From NCBI RefSeq assembly GCF_015352455.1, contig NZ_JADKPN010000001.1, positions 806,001 through 870,000 on the forward strand: a DNA stretch of 64,000 bases, in the 5' to 3' direction. The stretch is from Nocardioides islandensis (GTDB taxonomy: Bacteria > Actinomycetota > Actinomycetes > Propionibacteriales > Nocardioidaceae). Position 1 is the first letter of the stretch; the number at the start of each line of letters is the position of its first letter. Below are positions 16,716 through 26,589 of the stretch, in pieces. Made by a program: the position numbers and the translations under genes. Under the pieces are notes generated by a model. The model was given only the letters and a program-made list of their open reading frames with translations, was not told the DNA's origin and made no database searches.

Positions 16716-17159
16716 TCAGACCTCTTCGAGCACGAAGATCGGGATCTCGCGCGAGGTCCTCTTCTGGTACTCGCCGTACGTCGACCAGGTGCGGACCGCG
16801 TGGTCCCACCAGTCGGCGCGCTCCTCGGCCTCGAGCAGACGGGCGCGGTAGAGCCTCGGCTCCGGGCCGTCCTGGAGCTCGACGACCGGGTTGGCGAGGA
16901 AGTTGTAGTACCACTCGGGGTTGGTCGGGCGGCCCCCGACCGAGGCGACGGCGAGGTACTTGCCGCCGCGCTCCACGCGCATCAGCGGGTTCTTGCGCAG
17001 GGCCCCGGACTTCCGACCGACCGAGGTGATCACCACGATCGGGTCCTGGCCGCCGCGCAGCGTGTTCGCGCGCTCTCCGCCGGAGGACTCGTACTCCTCG
17101 ACCTGGTCGCGGACCCATCCCTGGGTGCTCGGCACGTACTCACCTTGCAGAAGGCTCAT
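16716..17159 (-). CDS. deazaflavin (F420)-dependent nitroreductase family protein
   Basis: Ddn-like split-barrel protein of 147 residues. Diagnostic segments are PIVVITSVGRKSGALRKNPL and KYLAVASVGGRPTNPEWYYN, which in the family bind F420 and its phosphate. Natural substrates of these enzymes (quinones or others) are mostly unknown. The gene stands alone upstream of the ACT gene with a 73-bp gap. Its presence implies F420 use by the host. The ATG at 17159 has no strong ribosome-binding site, so the start is only moderately sure. Confidence 0.88.
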   Translation of the reverse strand: MSLLQGEYVPSTQGWVRDQVEEYESSGGERANTLRGGQDPIVVITSVGRKSGALRKNPLMRVERGGKYLAVASVGGRPTNPEWYYNFLANPVVELQDGPEPRLYRARLLEAEERADWWDHAVRTWSTYGEYQKRTSREIPIFVLEEV

Positions 17160-17196
17160 GTCCGCGTAACCGCCGCGGTGGGCGACGGCATTCCCC

Positions 17197-17292
17197 TCAG
17201 CGGTGGCGGCGGCGGGCGTGGGTGCCGGGGGCGTTGAAGACCTGGAGGGTGTAGGCGTCGATGCGGCTCAGTACTCGCTTCATCGTGGTCAT
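17197..17292 (-). CDS. 31-residue basic small protein, candidate
   Basis: Short ORF encoding a basic peptide that starts MTTMKRVLSRIDAYTLQVFN and ends GTHARRRHR. A perfect LacI-type operator (17314-17327) lies 22 bp upstream, identical to the one before glgX. There is no clear ribosome-binding site, and a second ATG at codon 4 is possible. Nothing similar is recognised. It is real only if the operator drives it; alternatively the operator controls an RNA. Confidence 0.4.
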   Translation of the reverse strand: MTTMKRVLSRIDAYTLQVFNAPGTHARRRHR

Positions 17293-17313
17293 GCATCCAT
17301 GGTGCGGGAAGGA

Positions 17314-17327
17314 TTGGATCGATCCAA
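17314..17327. promoter_or_regulatory. LacI-type operator, copy 1
   Basis: TTGGATCGATCCAA is a perfect 14-bp palindrome with the central CG step typical of LacI-family sites. An identical copy precedes glgX at 25654-25667. It lies upstream of the 31-codon ORF on the minus strand and 33 bp beyond the RNase HI stop. Confidence 0.6.
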
Positions 17328-17359
17328 AGATCCGGGCCCGATCCGTGGCGTGTTCCGAG

Positions 17360-17842
17360 TCACCCCCGTGCCGCGGCCACCGCCAGCGCGTCGACCAGGT
17401 CGTTCATCCGGTCGCCGGAGTGGCCCTTGACCCAGCTGAAGGCGACGTCGCCGCGGGTCACGAACGCGCCGATGAGGGGCTCCCACAGGTCGCGGTTCGC
17501 CACCGGCAACTTGGCGGAGTTCACCCACCCGCGGTCGAGCCAGCCCTGCCACCAGCGGTCGCGGAAGCAGTTCACGACGTACGTCGAGTCGCTGACGACG
17601 AGCAACGGGCCGTCGTTCGCCAGCACCGCCTCCAGAGCGGCCTGGATCTCCATCCGCTGGTTCGTGGTGCGGGCCGCGCTGCCCGAGGCGAAGGACATCT
17701 CGTCGAGCGCCCAGGCCCACCCGCCCGGCCCCGGGTTGCCGGAGCAGGCCCCGTCGGTCCAGACCCGCGTCGCACCGACCGGGACGTCCATGTCGGGCGG
17801 GCGGGGGCGGCGTACGCGGGCGGTTCGACCAGTAGGGCTCAC
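17360..17842 (-). CDS. rnhA: ribonuclease HI
   Basis: RNase H-fold enzyme of 160 residues that cleaves RNA in RNA:DNA hybrids. Catalytic acids are visible: Asp in RVWTDGACSGNPGPGGW, Glu in NQRMEIQAALEAV, Asp in LLVVSDSTYVVN and a late Asp in GHSGDRMNDLVDALA. GTG at 17842 lies 6 bases after TAGCGT (17854-17849), favouring a leaderless start and a 20-residue Arg/Pro-rich N-terminal tail. It is divergent from menB through a very compact shared promoter region. Confidence 0.92.
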   Translation of the reverse strand: MSPTGRTARVRRPRPPDMDVPVGATRVWTDGACSGNPGPGGWAWALDEMSFASGSAARTTNQRMEIQAALEAVLANDGPLLVVSDSTYVVNCFRDRWWQGWLDRGWVNSAKLPVANRDLWEPLIGAFVTRGDVAFSWVKGHSGDRMNDLVDALAVAAARG

Positions 17843-17848
17843 ATCCGC

Positions 17849-17869
17849 ACGCTAGCCGCCCACTACGGT
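17849..17869. promoter_or_regulatory. back-to-back -10 elements of rnhA and menB
   Basis: TAGCGT (17854-17849, minus) ends 6 bases before the rnhA GTG, and TACGGT (17864-17869, plus) ends 6 bases before the menB ATG. The two start codons are only 33 bp apart, so both messages are probably leaderless and the RNA polymerases must compete. Confidence 0.6.
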
Positions 17870-17875
17870 CGCACC

Positions 17876-18793
17876 ATGAGCGCCATCGACGGTGTGTCCG
17901 AGACGTTCGACGCATCGGCCTGGGACGTCGTACCGGGCTTCGAAGGTCTGACCGACCTCACCTACCACCGGGCCAAGGCGCACGGCACCGTGCGGGTCGC
18001 CTTCGACCGCCCCGACGTGCTCAACGCGTTCCGCCCGCACACGGTGGACGAGCTGCTCACCGTGCTCGAGCACGCACGGACCTCCAGCGACGTCGGCTGC
18101 GTGCTGCTGACCGGCAACGGGCCGTCGGAGAAGAACGGCAAGCGTGCGTTCTGCACCGGCGGCGACCAGCGGATCCGCGGGCGGACCGGGTACCAGTACG
18201 CCGAGGGCGAGACCGCCGAGTCCGTCGACCCGGCGAAGCTCGGCCGGCTGCACATCCTCGAGTGCCAGCGGCTGATCCGCTTCATGCCCAAGGTCGTCGT
18301 CTGCCTCGTCAACGGCTGGGCAGCGGGCGGCGGCCACAGCCTCCACGTCGTCTGCGACCTGACGCTGGCCTCGGCCGAGCACGCGCGCTTCAAGCAGACC
18401 GACGCCGACGTCGGGTCGTTCGACGGCGGGTACGGGTCGGCGTACCTGGCCCGCCAGGTCGGTCAGAAGCTCGCCCGCGAGATCTTCTTCCTCGGCCAGG
18501 AGTACTCCGCGGAGGACGGCCACCGGATGGGCGTGGTCAACAAGGCCGTCCCGCACGACGAGCTCGAGACGGTCGGGCTGGAGTGGGGCCGGCTCGTCAA
18601 CGGCAAGTCGCCCCAGGCCCAGCGGATGCTGAAGTACGCCTTCAACCTCCTCGACGACGGCCTGGTCGGCCAGCAGCTGTTCGCCGGCGAGGCGACCCGG
18701 CTCGCGTACATGACCGACGAGGCCGTCGAGGGCCGCGACCAGTTCCTCGAGAAGCGCGACCCGGACTGGTCGCGGTTCCCCTGGTACTACTGA
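17876..18793 (+). CDS. menB: 1,4-dihydroxy-2-naphthoyl-CoA synthase (MenB)
   Basis: Crotonase-fold enzyme of 305 residues that closes the second ring of menaquinone from o-succinylbenzoyl-CoA. MenB-specific segments rather than generic hydratase ones are present: FCTGGDQRIRG...YQYA, WAAGGGHSLHVVCDLTLAS and DADVGSFDGGYGSAYLARQ, with the C-terminal FPWYY tail. ATG at 17876 is leaderless-like. No other men gene is in the window. Confidence 0.93.
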   Translation: MSAIDGVSETFDASAWDVVPGFEGLTDLTYHRAKAHGTVRVAFDRPDVLNAFRPHTVDELLTVLEHARTSSDVGCVLLTGNGPSEKNGKRAFCTGGDQRIRGRTGYQYAEGETAESVDPAKLGRLHILECQRLIRFMPKVVVCLVNGWAAGGGHSLHVVCDLTLASAEHARFKQTDADVGSFDGGYGSAYLARQVGQKLAREIFFLGQEYSAEDGHRMGVVNKAVPHDELETVGLEWGRLVNGKSPQAQRMLKYAFNLLDDGLVGQQLFAGEATRLAYMTDEAVEGRDQFLEKRDPDWSRFPWYY

Positions 18794-18846
18794 CCAGTTG
18801 TCGGCTGCGGACGCGAACCGTCCGGTGTGGTCCGTAGCCTCACCGC

Positions 18847-19506
18847 ATGCCGCTCACCTTCGCCGGGACCCTCGACCGCGACGCCCTGGTCCGCGCCTCG
18901 CAGGCGCTGACGCCGCTGGTGTCGGACGCGCGCATCGCCGACGCCTGGGACGAGGAGTCAACGCTGCCGGGGTTCAGCGTCGGCGGCCTCGTGCGGCATC
19001 TGGTGAGCCAGCCGGAGTGCGCGGTGGAGTTCCTGGGGATCCAGCCCGTGCCGCCGCACGCCGAGACGGTGTCGCTGGTCGAGCTCTACCGGCGCACCGA
19101 CTGGTTCGAGGCTCCCGTCGGCGCCGAGGAGAACACCTCGATCGCCGCGGACTTCAACGCGATGGCCGCGGGGCGTCAGGAGCACTCGCTCGCGGTCCTT
19201 GCGGAGTCCGTCGCCGCGCTGCCGGCGGCGGTCGCGGCAGCCGGGCCGACGACGTACGTGCCCTGGCAGGACTGCCTGCTGGCCACCGACGACTTCCTGG
19301 TGGTCCGGCTGATGGAGGTCGTCGTGCACGCGGACGACCTGGCGGCCGGCGTCGGGCTGCCGGCCCCGGCGTTCGACGACGAGGCGCTGCACCCGGTGCT
19401 GGCGCTGCTCGCCGCCCTGTCGGCCGGTCGGCACGGGCAGGACCGGGTCGTGCGGGCGCTGTCCCGCGCCGAGCGCGCGGAGTGGCCGGTCAGCGCGTTC
19501 GGGTAG
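18847..19506 (+). CDS. maleylpyruvate isomerase/DinB-like (mycothiol-dependent type) protein
   Basis: Protein of 219 residues with the actinobacterial MPI N-terminal/DinB four-helix fold: [16 protein letters not shown] carries the first metal His and [18 protein letters not shown] the second His-x3-Asp region. Family members bind zinc and may use mycothiol; the substrate is unknown. ATG follows TAGCCT plus 6 bases. Its 3' end overlaps the convergent treZ stop by 17 bp. Confidence 0.8.
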   Translation: MPLTFAGTLDRDALVRASQALTPLVSDARIADAWDEESTLPGFSVGGLVRHLVSQPECAVEFLGIQPVPPHAETVSLVELYRRTDWFEAPVGAEENTSIAADFNAMAAGRQEHSLAVLAESVAALPAAVAAAGPTTYVPWQDCLLATDDFLVVRLMEVVVHADDLAAGVGLPAPAFDDEALHPVLALLAALSAGRHGQDRVVRALSRAERAEWPVSAFG

Positions 19507-21256
19507 GCGCCAGCAGGGCGCCGGCGTGCCCGGGCACCGTCAACGTGCCCTCGTCGAGGTCGACGCCCGACTCGGTCTCGAAGCGCAGCTCCAAGCCCTC
19601 GTGGACCTTCGTGGTCGCCGCGTCGGTCCCGAAGTTGACCACCACGACCACGTCGCCCCGGTGCAGGGTGAACAGCCTGGTGTCCTCGTCCACCTCGGCC
19701 CGGTTGTGCGCGAACGCCGGGTCGGTCAGCGCCGGCAGCTCGCGACGCAGCTCGGCCAGCCGGCGGTAGACGTCGAGGATCCGCGCGTGCCGACCCCCGG
19801 TCGGCTCCGACCAGTCGAGCTTGGAGCGCGCGAACGTCTCGGGGTCCTGCGGGTCCGGGACGACCTCGGGGTCCCACCCGAGCCGGGAGAACTCCGCGAT
19901 GCGGCCCTGCGCCGTCGCCTCGGCCAGCTCCGGCTCCTCGTGCGAGGTGAAGAACTGGAACGGCGTCGACGCCGCCCACTCCTCGCCCTGGAACAGCATC
20001 GGCGTGAACGGCCCGGCCAGCATCAGCAGTGCCGCGCAGGCGAGCTGGTCGTCGTCCAGCGACTGCGTGATCCGGTCGCCCACCGCGCGGTTGCCGACCT
20101 GGTCGTGGTTCTGGCTGCTCACCACCAGCCGCCAGGACGGCATGGCCGACGTGTCGATGGGCACGCCGTGGGGGCGGCCGCGGTACGACGAGTACGTCCC
20201 GTCGTGGAAGAACCCCCGCTCGCACACCTTGGCCAGCGCCGACAGGGGCTCGAAGTCCGCCAGCCAGCCGGTGGTCTCGCCGGTCAGCGCGACGTGCACC
20301 GCGTGGTGGTAGTCGTCGCTCCACTGGGCGTCCAGGCCGTAGCCGCCCGCTTCGCGCGGCGTGACCAGCTTCGCGTCGTTGAGGTCGGACTCCGCGATCA
20401 GCGTCAGCGGCCGGCGCTGGTGCGCCGACAGGGCGGCGACCTCGATCGCCATCTCCTCGAGCAGGTGCAGCTCGGAGGAGTCCGCGAGCGCGTGCACGGC
20501 GTCGATCCGCAGACCGTCGACGTGGTAGTCGGCCAGCCACATCCGGACGTTGTCCAGGATGAACCGCCGCACCTCGGCCGAGCCATCGCCGTCGAGGTTG
20601 ACCAGGTCGCCCCAGGTGTTGCGACCCGGCTTCAGGTACGGCCCGAACTCCGGGAGGTAGTTCCCCGACGGCCCGAGGTGGTTGTAGACCACGTCCTGGA
20701 TGACGCCGAGGCCGGCCGCGTGACAGCCGTCCACGAACCGTTGGTAGGCCGGTGGGCCGCCGTACGGCTCATGGACCGCGTGCCACAGCACGCCGTCATA
20801 GCCCCAGTTGTGCACGCCGTTCACCGCGTTCACCGGCATCAGCTCGACGAGGTCGACGCCGATCGAGCGCAGGTGGTCGAGCCGGCCGAGGGCGGCGTCG
20901 AGGGTCCCCTCCGGGGTGAACGTCCCGACGTGCAGCTCGTAGACCACCGCTCCCGCGAGCTGCCGACCCGACCAGCGCTCGTCGGTCCAGGCGAACGACG
21001 AGGGGTCGTAGGTTCGCGAGCGCTGGTGGACGCCCGCCGGCTGACGCCGCGACCGCGGGTCGGGTCGGGGCGTGTCCGAGTCGTCGATCAGGTACCCGTA
21101 GTCGACCTCCTCCGAGATGTGGGGAACGGGTCCGACGGGGCTCCACCAGTCGTCAGCCCCGCGCGTCATCTCGAGGATGGCATCGCCCACCGACAGCCTC
21201 AGCCGCTGCGCGCGCGGCGCCCACACGTCGTACGGAGATCTGTGGATGACGCTCAC
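19490..21256 (-). CDS. treZ: malto-oligosyltrehalose trehalohydrolase (TreZ)
   Basis: GH13 enzyme of 588 residues that releases trehalose from malto-oligosyltrehalose. An N-terminal CBM48-like domain (about 1-100) precedes the barrel. The nucleophile Asp is in [11 protein letters not shown], the acid/base Glu in LIAESDLND and the third acid in [10 protein letters not shown]. The GTG start overlaps the treY stop (GTGA). It is the last gene of the glgX-treY-treZ operon, which turns glycogen into trehalose. Confidence 0.94.
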   Translation of the reverse strand: MSVIHRSPYDVWAPRAQRLRLSVGDAILEMTRGADDWWSPVGPVPHISEEVDYGYLIDDSDTPRPDPRSRRQPAGVHQRSRTYDPSSFAWTDERWSGRQLAGAVVYELHVGTFTPEGTLDAALGRLDHLRSIGVDLVELMPVNAVNGVHNWGYDGVLWHAVHEPYGGPPAYQRFVDGCHAAGLGVIQDVVYNHLGPSGNYLPEFGPYLKPGRNTWGDLVNLDGDGSAEVRRFILDNVRMWLADYHVDGLRIDAVHALADSSELHLLEEMAIEVAALSAHQRRPLTLIAESDLNDAKLVTPREAGGYGLDAQWSDDYHHAVHVALTGETTGWLADFEPLSALAKVCERGFFHDGTYSSYRGRPHGVPIDTSAMPSWRLVVSSQNHDQVGNRAVGDRITQSLDDDQLACAALLMLAGPFTPMLFQGEEWAASTPFQFFTSHEEPELAEATAQGRIAEFSRLGWDPEVVPDPQDPETFARSKLDWSEPTGGRHARILDVYRRLAELRRELPALTDPAFAHNRAEVDEDTRLFTLHRGDVVVVVNFGTDAATTKVHEGLELRFETESGVDLDEGTLTVPGHAGALLAPTRTR

Positions 21257-23382
21257 GACTCCCTCACCAGCAGCGCGATGGGGAGGTCGCGCAGCACGTC
21301 GTCGACACGTGCCGTCACGACGCGGTCGGTCAGGACGTCGCGCCACGTACCGGCGAGGTCGAGCACGGTGTCGCCCCAGCCTCCGCGCGCCGCGAGCCCG
21401 ATCGGCAGCCGCGTCACCACCGTCAGCGCGCCGCCCCGGTCGAACGCCAGCACGTGGCCCGCGGCAGGTCCGGAGGCGGGCACGGCGGCGTACGTCGTGA
21501 ACAGGTCGGGCCGGTCGCGGCGCAGGCGGAGCGCGGCCGCCGTGAGCCGGAGCTTCGGGTGGGCGTCGTGGGCGAGGAGGGCCACGCGGTCGTCGTAGTC
21601 GACCGGCCGGCGGTTGTCGGGGTCGGCCAGGCCGTGGTCCCACAGCTCGGTGCCCTGGTAGACGTCCGGGACGCCCGGCACCGTGAGGGCCAGCAGCTTG
21701 GTGGCCAGGCCGTTGCTGCGCCCCGCCTCGTCGATCCGCGCCACCAGCCCGTCGAGCACCGCACGTACCTCGGCGTCGTCGAACGCCGCGTCGACGGCGG
21801 TGTGCACGGCGCGCTCGTACGCCGCATCGGGCTCGGTCCACGTCGTGTGGTCACCCGCCTCGCGCATCGCCTTCTCGGCGTACTGGTGGAGTCGTTCACG
21901 GGAGGCGGGCCACGACCCGACCACCGCCTGCCAGAGCAGCGATCCGAAGCCGGGGTCCGGCACGGGGGCCAGCGCGAGCAGGCGGTCGAGGGCGGCAGCC
22001 CAGACCTCAGGTACCTCGGCCAGCACGCTGATCCGGGCCCGGGTGTCCTCGCTGCGCTTCGTGTCGTGGGTGGTGGTCGTGGTCATCGCGTGCGGCCAGT
22101 CGCGCTGCCGCAGGGCCATCGCCGCGTGGAACTCGGCGGGCGCGACCGCGAAGACCGACGGGTCGCCGCCGACCTCGTTGAGCGACGTCAGCCGGGACCA
22201 GCGGTAGAACGCGCAGTCCTCCACGCCCTTGGCCATCACCATCCCGCTGGTCTGCTGGAAGCGCCGGGCCGCCGGGTGGTCCGGGTCCCGGAGCACCTCG
22301 GCCAGCGCGTCGATCGCTCGGGCCAGGTCGGGCCGGTGCTCACGCGCCGAGGTCAGCGCCGCGTCCAGGTGCTCGACGCCGCGGGGCAGGTACGAGCGGT
22401 ACACCGGGAAGCAGGCCAGCACCTCGGCGACCGCGTCGGCAGAGGCGCCGGCCTCGCGCGCGATCCGTCGTACCTCGGCCAGCAGCGACGTGTCGGCCAC
22501 CGCGCGCTTGGTGTCGTGCGTCAGGGTCGGCCAGTCCACGGACGGCCCCGGCATCCGGTGCTCGCCGGTCGGGTCGACGAGGACGCGGTCGATGAGGCCG
22601 AGCGCGTCGTACCCGGTGGTCCCCGCGGTCGCCCACGACGAGGGCAGAGCCTCCCCGGGCTCCAGGATCTTCTCGACCAGCACGTACGCACCGTTGGTCA
22701 GCTCGGAGAGGTCGGAGAGGTACGCCGCGGGGTCCAGCAGCCCGTCGGGGTGGTCGACACGAAGACCGTCGACGAGACCCTCGGCGAACCAGCGCCGGAT
22801 CTCCTCGTGCGACGAGGCGAACACCGACGGCTCCTCGACACGGATCCCGGCCAGCGTGGTGATCGTGAAGAAGCGCCGGTAGTTCAGCTCGCTGTCCCCG
22901 CGACGCCACGAGACCAGCTCGTAGTGGTCGGCCGGGGTCGGGTACGCCACCGAGGGTGGCGAGCCGTCGTCGCCCAGCACCGGCACGAGCACCCGACCGT
23001 CGCACGCGTCCCAGTCCACGTCGAACGCCGAGGCGTACGCCGAGTCGCGGCCGTGTGCGAGCAGGTCCCACCACCAGGCGTTCTGGGACGGGTCGGCCAC
23101 GCCCATGTGGTTGGGCACGATGTCGACGAGCACGCCCATGCCGAGCCGACGGGCCTCCGCCGACAGCGCGGCCAGACCGGCCGGACCGCCGCGCGACACG
23201 TCGACCCGCGACGGGTCGACGACGTCGTACCCGTGCGTGGAGCCGCTCGCGGCGTGCAGCAGCGGTGAGAGGTAGACCCAGTCGACGCCGAGCTCGTGGA
23301 GGTACGGCAGGACACGCGCCGCGGCGTGCAGGTCGAAGTCCGGGGTGACCTGCAGCCGGTAGGTGCTCCGAGGTGTGCGCAT
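21253..23382 (-). CDS. treY: malto-oligosyltrehalose synthase (TreY)
   Basis: GH13 enzyme of 709 residues that isomerises the reducing-end alpha-1,4 bond of maltodextrins to alpha,alpha-1,1. Motifs: [13 protein letters not shown] at the N-terminus, [23 protein letters not shown] (nucleophile Asp) and [12 protein letters not shown] (acid/base Glu). ATG at 23382 is chosen; GTG at 23385 directly before it is equally possible. The glgX stop is 5 bp upstream and treZ overlaps downstream. Confidence 0.94.
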   Translation of the reverse strand: MRTPRSTYRLQVTPDFDLHAAARVLPYLHELGVDWVYLSPLLHAASGSTHGYDVVDPSRVDVSRGGPAGLAALSAEARRLGMGVLVDIVPNHMGVADPSQNAWWWDLLAHGRDSAYASAFDVDWDACDGRVLVPVLGDDGSPPSVAYPTPADHYELVSWRRGDSELNYRRFFTITTLAGIRVEEPSVFASSHEEIRRWFAEGLVDGLRVDHPDGLLDPAAYLSDLSELTNGAYVLVEKILEPGEALPSSWATAGTTGYDALGLIDRVLVDPTGEHRMPGPSVDWPTLTHDTKRAVADTSLLAEVRRIAREAGASADAVAEVLACFPVYRSYLPRGVEHLDAALTSAREHRPDLARAIDALAEVLRDPDHPAARRFQQTSGMVMAKGVEDCAFYRWSRLTSLNEVGGDPSVFAVAPAEFHAAMALRQRDWPHAMTTTTTHDTKRSEDTRARISVLAEVPEVWAAALDRLLALAPVPDPGFGSLLWQAVVGSWPASRERLHQYAEKAMREAGDHTTWTEPDAAYERAVHTAVDAAFDDAEVRAVLDGLVARIDEAGRSNGLATKLLALTVPGVPDVYQGTELWDHGLADPDNRRPVDYDDRVALLAHDAHPKLRLTAAALRLRRDRPDLFTTYAAVPASGPAAGHVLAFDRGGALTVVTRLPIGLAARGGWGDTVLDLAGTWRDVLTDRVVTARVDDVLRDLPIALLVRES

Positions 23383-23386
23383 CACC

Positions 23387-25639
23387 TCAGGCGTCGGGCG
23401 CCTTGGTCGGACGGTCGCCGGCGCGCTGGTCGGCAGCAGGTGTCACCGTCGCCTGGGTGAGTGCGGCCACGGACGCCGCCACGGAGTGATCGGGCTCGGA
23501 CTCGGGCTCGGCGTGCTCCTGGAGCACGACGACCGTGCGGGTCGCGATCTCGAACGTCGCGCCGGCCGCCAACGTGGTGGCTCGGTCGGACACGCCGCTG
23601 GTGTCGATCACGACGTCCCACGCCTTGGCGTACTCCTCCGGTGGGAGGGTCACCTGCGACTGCCCGTCGGCGTTGAAGTAGATGAGGAAGTGGTCGTCGG
23701 TGATGGTGCGACCGCGGGCGTCCAGTCCGGCGATGCCGTCGCCGTTGAGGTACATCCCGAGCGCCTGGGCGCCGCCGTTCCAGTCGGCCTGCTCCATCGG
23801 GTGGCCGTCGAGGTGCAGCCACACGATGTCGTTGAGGCGCTTGCCGTCGCCGGTGCGCACGGTGTTGCCGGTGAAGAAGCGCTTGCGGCGGAACGTCGGG
23901 TGCAGGTGCCGCAAACGGGCGATGGCGGCGGTGAACTCCACGAGCGGCTTGTCGATGGTGTCCCAGTGCATCCAGGCGATCTCGGAGTCCTGGGCGTAGG
24001 TGTTGTTGTTGCCGTCCTGGCTGCGGCCCATCTCGTCGCCGTGCAGGATCATCGGCACGCCCTGGCTCAGCAGGAGGGTGGCGAGGAAGTTGCGCTGGGC
24101 CTTGGCGCGTTCGGCCTGGATCTCCGGGTCGTCGGTCGGGCCCTCGACACCGTGGTTCCACGACCGGTTGTGGCTCTCGCCGTCGTTGTTGTCCTCGCCG
24201 TTGGCGTCGTTGTGCTTCTCGTTGTAGGACACCAGGTCGCGCAGGGTGAAGCCGTCGTGCGCGGTGACGAAGTTGATGCTGGCGACCGGACGGCGGCCGG
24301 AGTGCTCGTAGTAGTCCGCCGAGCCCGCGAGGCGGGACGCGAACTCGCCCAGCGACGGCTCGCCGCGCCAGAAGTCGCGCACGGTGTCGCGGTAGGCGCC
24401 GTTCCACTCGGTCCACTGCGGGGGGAAGTTGCCGACCTGGTACCCGCCCGGCCCGATGTCCCAGGGTTCAGCGATCAGCTTCACCTGGCTGACGACCGGG
24501 TCCTGCTGCACGAGCTCGAAGAACGACGAGAGCCGGTCGACGTCGTAGAACTCCCGCGCCAGCGTCGCCGCGAGGTCGAACCGGAACCCGTCGACGTGCA
24601 TCTCGGTGACCCAGTAGCGCAGCGAGTCCATGATCAGCTGGAGCGAGTGGGGCTGGCGCACGTTCAGGGAGTTGCCGGTGCCGGTGTAGTCCATGTAGTA
24701 GCGGGCATCGTCCTCCATCAACCGGTAGTACGACGGGTTGTCGATGCCCTTGAAGCTCAGGGTGGGACCGAGGTGGTTGCCCTCCGCCGTGTGGTTGTAG
24801 ACGACGTCCAGGATCACCTCGATGCCGGCCGCGTGCATGGAGCGCACCATCTGCTTGAACTCCTGCACCTGCTGGCCGATCTTGTCCTCGGCGTCGGCGG
24901 CGCTGGAGTACTCCTGGTGCGGGGCGAAGAAGCCGAGGGTGTTGTAGCCCCAGTAGTTGCGGAGCCCCTTCTCCTGCAGCGTGCTGTCGTGCACGAACTG
25001 GTGCACGGGCATCAGCTCGATGGCAGTGACGCCGAGCTTGGTGAGGTGGTTGGTGATGGCCGGGTGCGCGAGGCCGGCGTACGTCCCGCGCAGGTTCTCG
25101 GGGATGTCCGGGTGCAGCTCGGTGAGCCCCTTCACGTGGGCCTCGTAGATGAGGCTCTCGTTGTAGGGGATGTTGAGGCGGCGGTCGCCCTCCCAGTCGA
25201 AGAACGGGTTGATGACCACGCCGTGCAACATGTGGGAGGCGGAGTCCGCGTCGTTGCGCGAGTCCGGGTCGCCGAAGTCGTAGGTGTACAGGGACGGGTC
25301 CCACTCGATCGAGCCGGCCGTCGCCTTGGCGTACGGGTCCAGGAGCAGCTTGTTCGGGTTGAAGCGGAGGCCCTGCTCGGGCTCGTACGGTCCGTGCACG
25401 CGGTAGCCGTAGCGCTGTCCGGGCTGGACGGTCGGCAGGTAGCAGTGCCAGACGAAGCCGTCGACCTCGGTCACGTCGATGCGGGTCTCGGTGACATCGG
25501 GGCCGCCCGCTCCTTCGAACAGGCACAGCTCGACGCGCTCGGCGTGCTCGCTGAACAGCGCGAAGTTCGTGCCGCTGCCGTCGAAGGTGGCGCCCAGGGG
25601 GTACGCCGATCCCGGCCAGCTCTCCACGTGGTCGCCCAC
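23387..25639 (-). CDS. glgX: glycogen debranching enzyme (GlgX/TreX)
   Basis: GH13 isoamylase-type enzyme of 750 residues that cleaves alpha-1,6 branches to feed maltodextrins to TreY/TreZ. CBM48 at about 10-130, then DVVYNHTAEGNHLGP, the nucleophile in VDGFRFDLAATLA, the acid/base Glu in LIAEPWDIGPGGYQVG, and VTAHDGFTLRDLVSYN. GTG at 25639 follows GAGGAAA; the next GTG five codons on is an alternative. A perfect LacI-type operator lies 14 bp upstream, so a sugar-responsive repressor likely controls the operon. Confidence 0.94.
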   Translation of the reverse strand: MGDHVESWPGSAYPLGATFDGSGTNFALFSEHAERVELCLFEGAGGPDVTETRIDVTEVDGFVWHCYLPTVQPGQRYGYRVHGPYEPEQGLRFNPNKLLLDPYAKATAGSIEWDPSLYTYDFGDPDSRNDADSASHMLHGVVINPFFDWEGDRRLNIPYNESLIYEAHVKGLTELHPDIPENLRGTYAGLAHPAITNHLTKLGVTAIELMPVHQFVHDSTLQEKGLRNYWGYNTLGFFAPHQEYSSAADAEDKIGQQVQEFKQMVRSMHAAGIEVILDVVYNHTAEGNHLGPTLSFKGIDNPSYYRLMEDDARYYMDYTGTGNSLNVRQPHSLQLIMDSLRYWVTEMHVDGFRFDLAATLAREFYDVDRLSSFFELVQQDPVVSQVKLIAEPWDIGPGGYQVGNFPPQWTEWNGAYRDTVRDFWRGEPSLGEFASRLAGSADYYEHSGRRPVASINFVTAHDGFTLRDLVSYNEKHNDANGEDNNDGESHNRSWNHGVEGPTDDPEIQAERAKAQRNFLATLLLSQGVPMILHGDEMGRSQDGNNNTYAQDSEIAWMHWDTIDKPLVEFTAAIARLRHLHPTFRRKRFFTGNTVRTGDGKRLNDIVWLHLDGHPMEQADWNGGAQALGMYLNGDGIAGLDARGRTITDDHFLIYFNADGQSQVTLPPEEYAKAWDVVIDTSGVSDRATTLAAGATFEIATRTVVVLQEHAEPESEPDHSVAASVAALTQATVTPAADQRAGDRPTKAPDA

Positions 25640-25653
25640 TTTCCTCAAGGTGT

Positions 25654-25667
25654 TTGGATCGATCCAA
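25654..25667. promoter_or_regulatory. LacI-type operator, copy 2 (glgX promoter)
   Basis: TTGGATCGATCCAA, identical over 14 bp to 17314-17327, sits 14 bp before the glgX start, where a bound repressor would block the start of transcription. No LacI gene is in the window. Confidence 0.7.
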
Positions 25668-25705
25668 GCACACGCCGGAACCCAGTCCTTCATCCGCAGG
25701 GGCGA

Positions 25706-25761
25706 CCCTACGCGCGAGTAGGGGAGGCTGGCCTTCGTTGCGGATGCCCAAGCGGGCTTGG
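25706..25761. promoter_or_regulatory. divergent glgX/VIT1 control region with two short inverted repeats
   Basis: CCCTAC...GTAGGG (25706-25711 and 25718-25723) and CCAAGC-GG-GCTTGG (25748-25761) are inverted repeats in the spacer. The second ends 11 bp before the transporter GTG. They could be operator sites or chance; no known motif is recognised. Confidence 0.35.
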
Positions 25762-25772
25762 AAGATCGGGGT

Positions 25773-26504
25773 GTGACCAGCGACTCGGCCGAGGTGCCCG
25801 CCCTCCACGACGACGAGCCGCACGAGGGCGGGGTCGCCAGCCGGCTGAACTGGCTGCGCGCCGGGGTGCTCGGCGCCAACGACGGCATCGTCTCCACGGC
25901 CGGCATCGTGGTCGGGGTCGCGGGGGCGACGTCCGACACGCACACGATCCTGATCGCCGGCATCGCCGGGCTGTGCGCCGGAGCGTTGAGCATGGCCGCG
26001 GGCGAGTACGTGTCGGTCTCCACCCAGCGCGACACCGAGCAGGCGCTGCTGGCCAAGGAGCGGCGGGAGCTGGCCGAGGAGCCGGAGGAGGAGCTCGCCG
26101 AGCTGGCCTTCCTCTACGAGCAGAAGGGGCTCAGCGCCGACCTGGCGATGCGGGTCGCCGAGGAGCTCACCGAGCACGACGCGCTCGCGGCGCACGCCGA
26201 GGTGGAGCTGGGGATCGACCCGGACAACCTCACCAACCCGTGGCACGCCGCGTGGGCGTCGATGATCGCGTTCACGGTGGGCGCACTGCTCCCGCTGCTG
26301 ACGATCGGCCTGGCCAGCGCGTCGACGCGGCTGTGGGTGACGGTCGCCTCGGTGGCCGTGGCGCTCGCGCTCACGGGGTACGTCAGCGCGCGCATGGGAG
26401 ACGCCGATGCGCGCCGAGCGGTGCTGCGCAACGTCGGCGGCGGCCTGCTCGCCATGCTGGTCACCTACCTCATCGGTCAGGCCGTCGGCACCCAGGTGGG
26501 CTAG
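25773..26504 (+). CDS. VIT1/CCC1-family transporter
   Basis: Membrane protein of 243 residues, vacuolar iron transporter family (iron or manganese export/detoxification). Typical features are LNWLRAGVLGANDGIVSTAG in the first helix, LSMAAGEYVSVSTQRD, a charged metal-binding segment (about 95-150, EEPEEELAELAFLYE) and three C-terminal helices. GTG at 25773 (VTSDSAEV) is chosen over a TTG 15 bp upstream. Two inverted repeats precede it. It is followed by a UUCG-type hairpin. Confidence 0.88.
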   Translation: MTSDSAEVPALHDDEPHEGGVASRLNWLRAGVLGANDGIVSTAGIVVGVAGATSDTHTILIAGIAGLCAGALSMAAGEYVSVSTQRDTEQALLAKERRELAEEPEEELAELAFLYEQKGLSADLAMRVAEELTEHDALAAHAEVELGIDPDNLTNPWHAAWASMIAFTVGALLPLLTIGLASASTRLWVTVASVAVALALTGYVSARMGDADARRAVLRNVGGGLLAMLVTYLIGQAVGTQVG

Positions 26505-26538
26505 CGGGCGGCCCGGTTCGGCTCGGGGCGAGCCACCG

Positions 26539-26553
26539 ACCCCCTTCGGGGGT
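26539..26553 (+). terminator. compact hairpin after the VIT1-type gene
   Basis: ACCCCC-TTC-GGGGGT with a following T forms a very stable short stem including a C(UUCG)G loop option. It lies 34 bp after the transporter stop and 36 bp before the next ATG, so it is either a terminator or a 5'-leader structure of the next gene. Confidence 0.55.
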
Positions 26554-26589
26554 TACCGTTCGCCCAGCACTGCATCTTTCGGGGGACTG

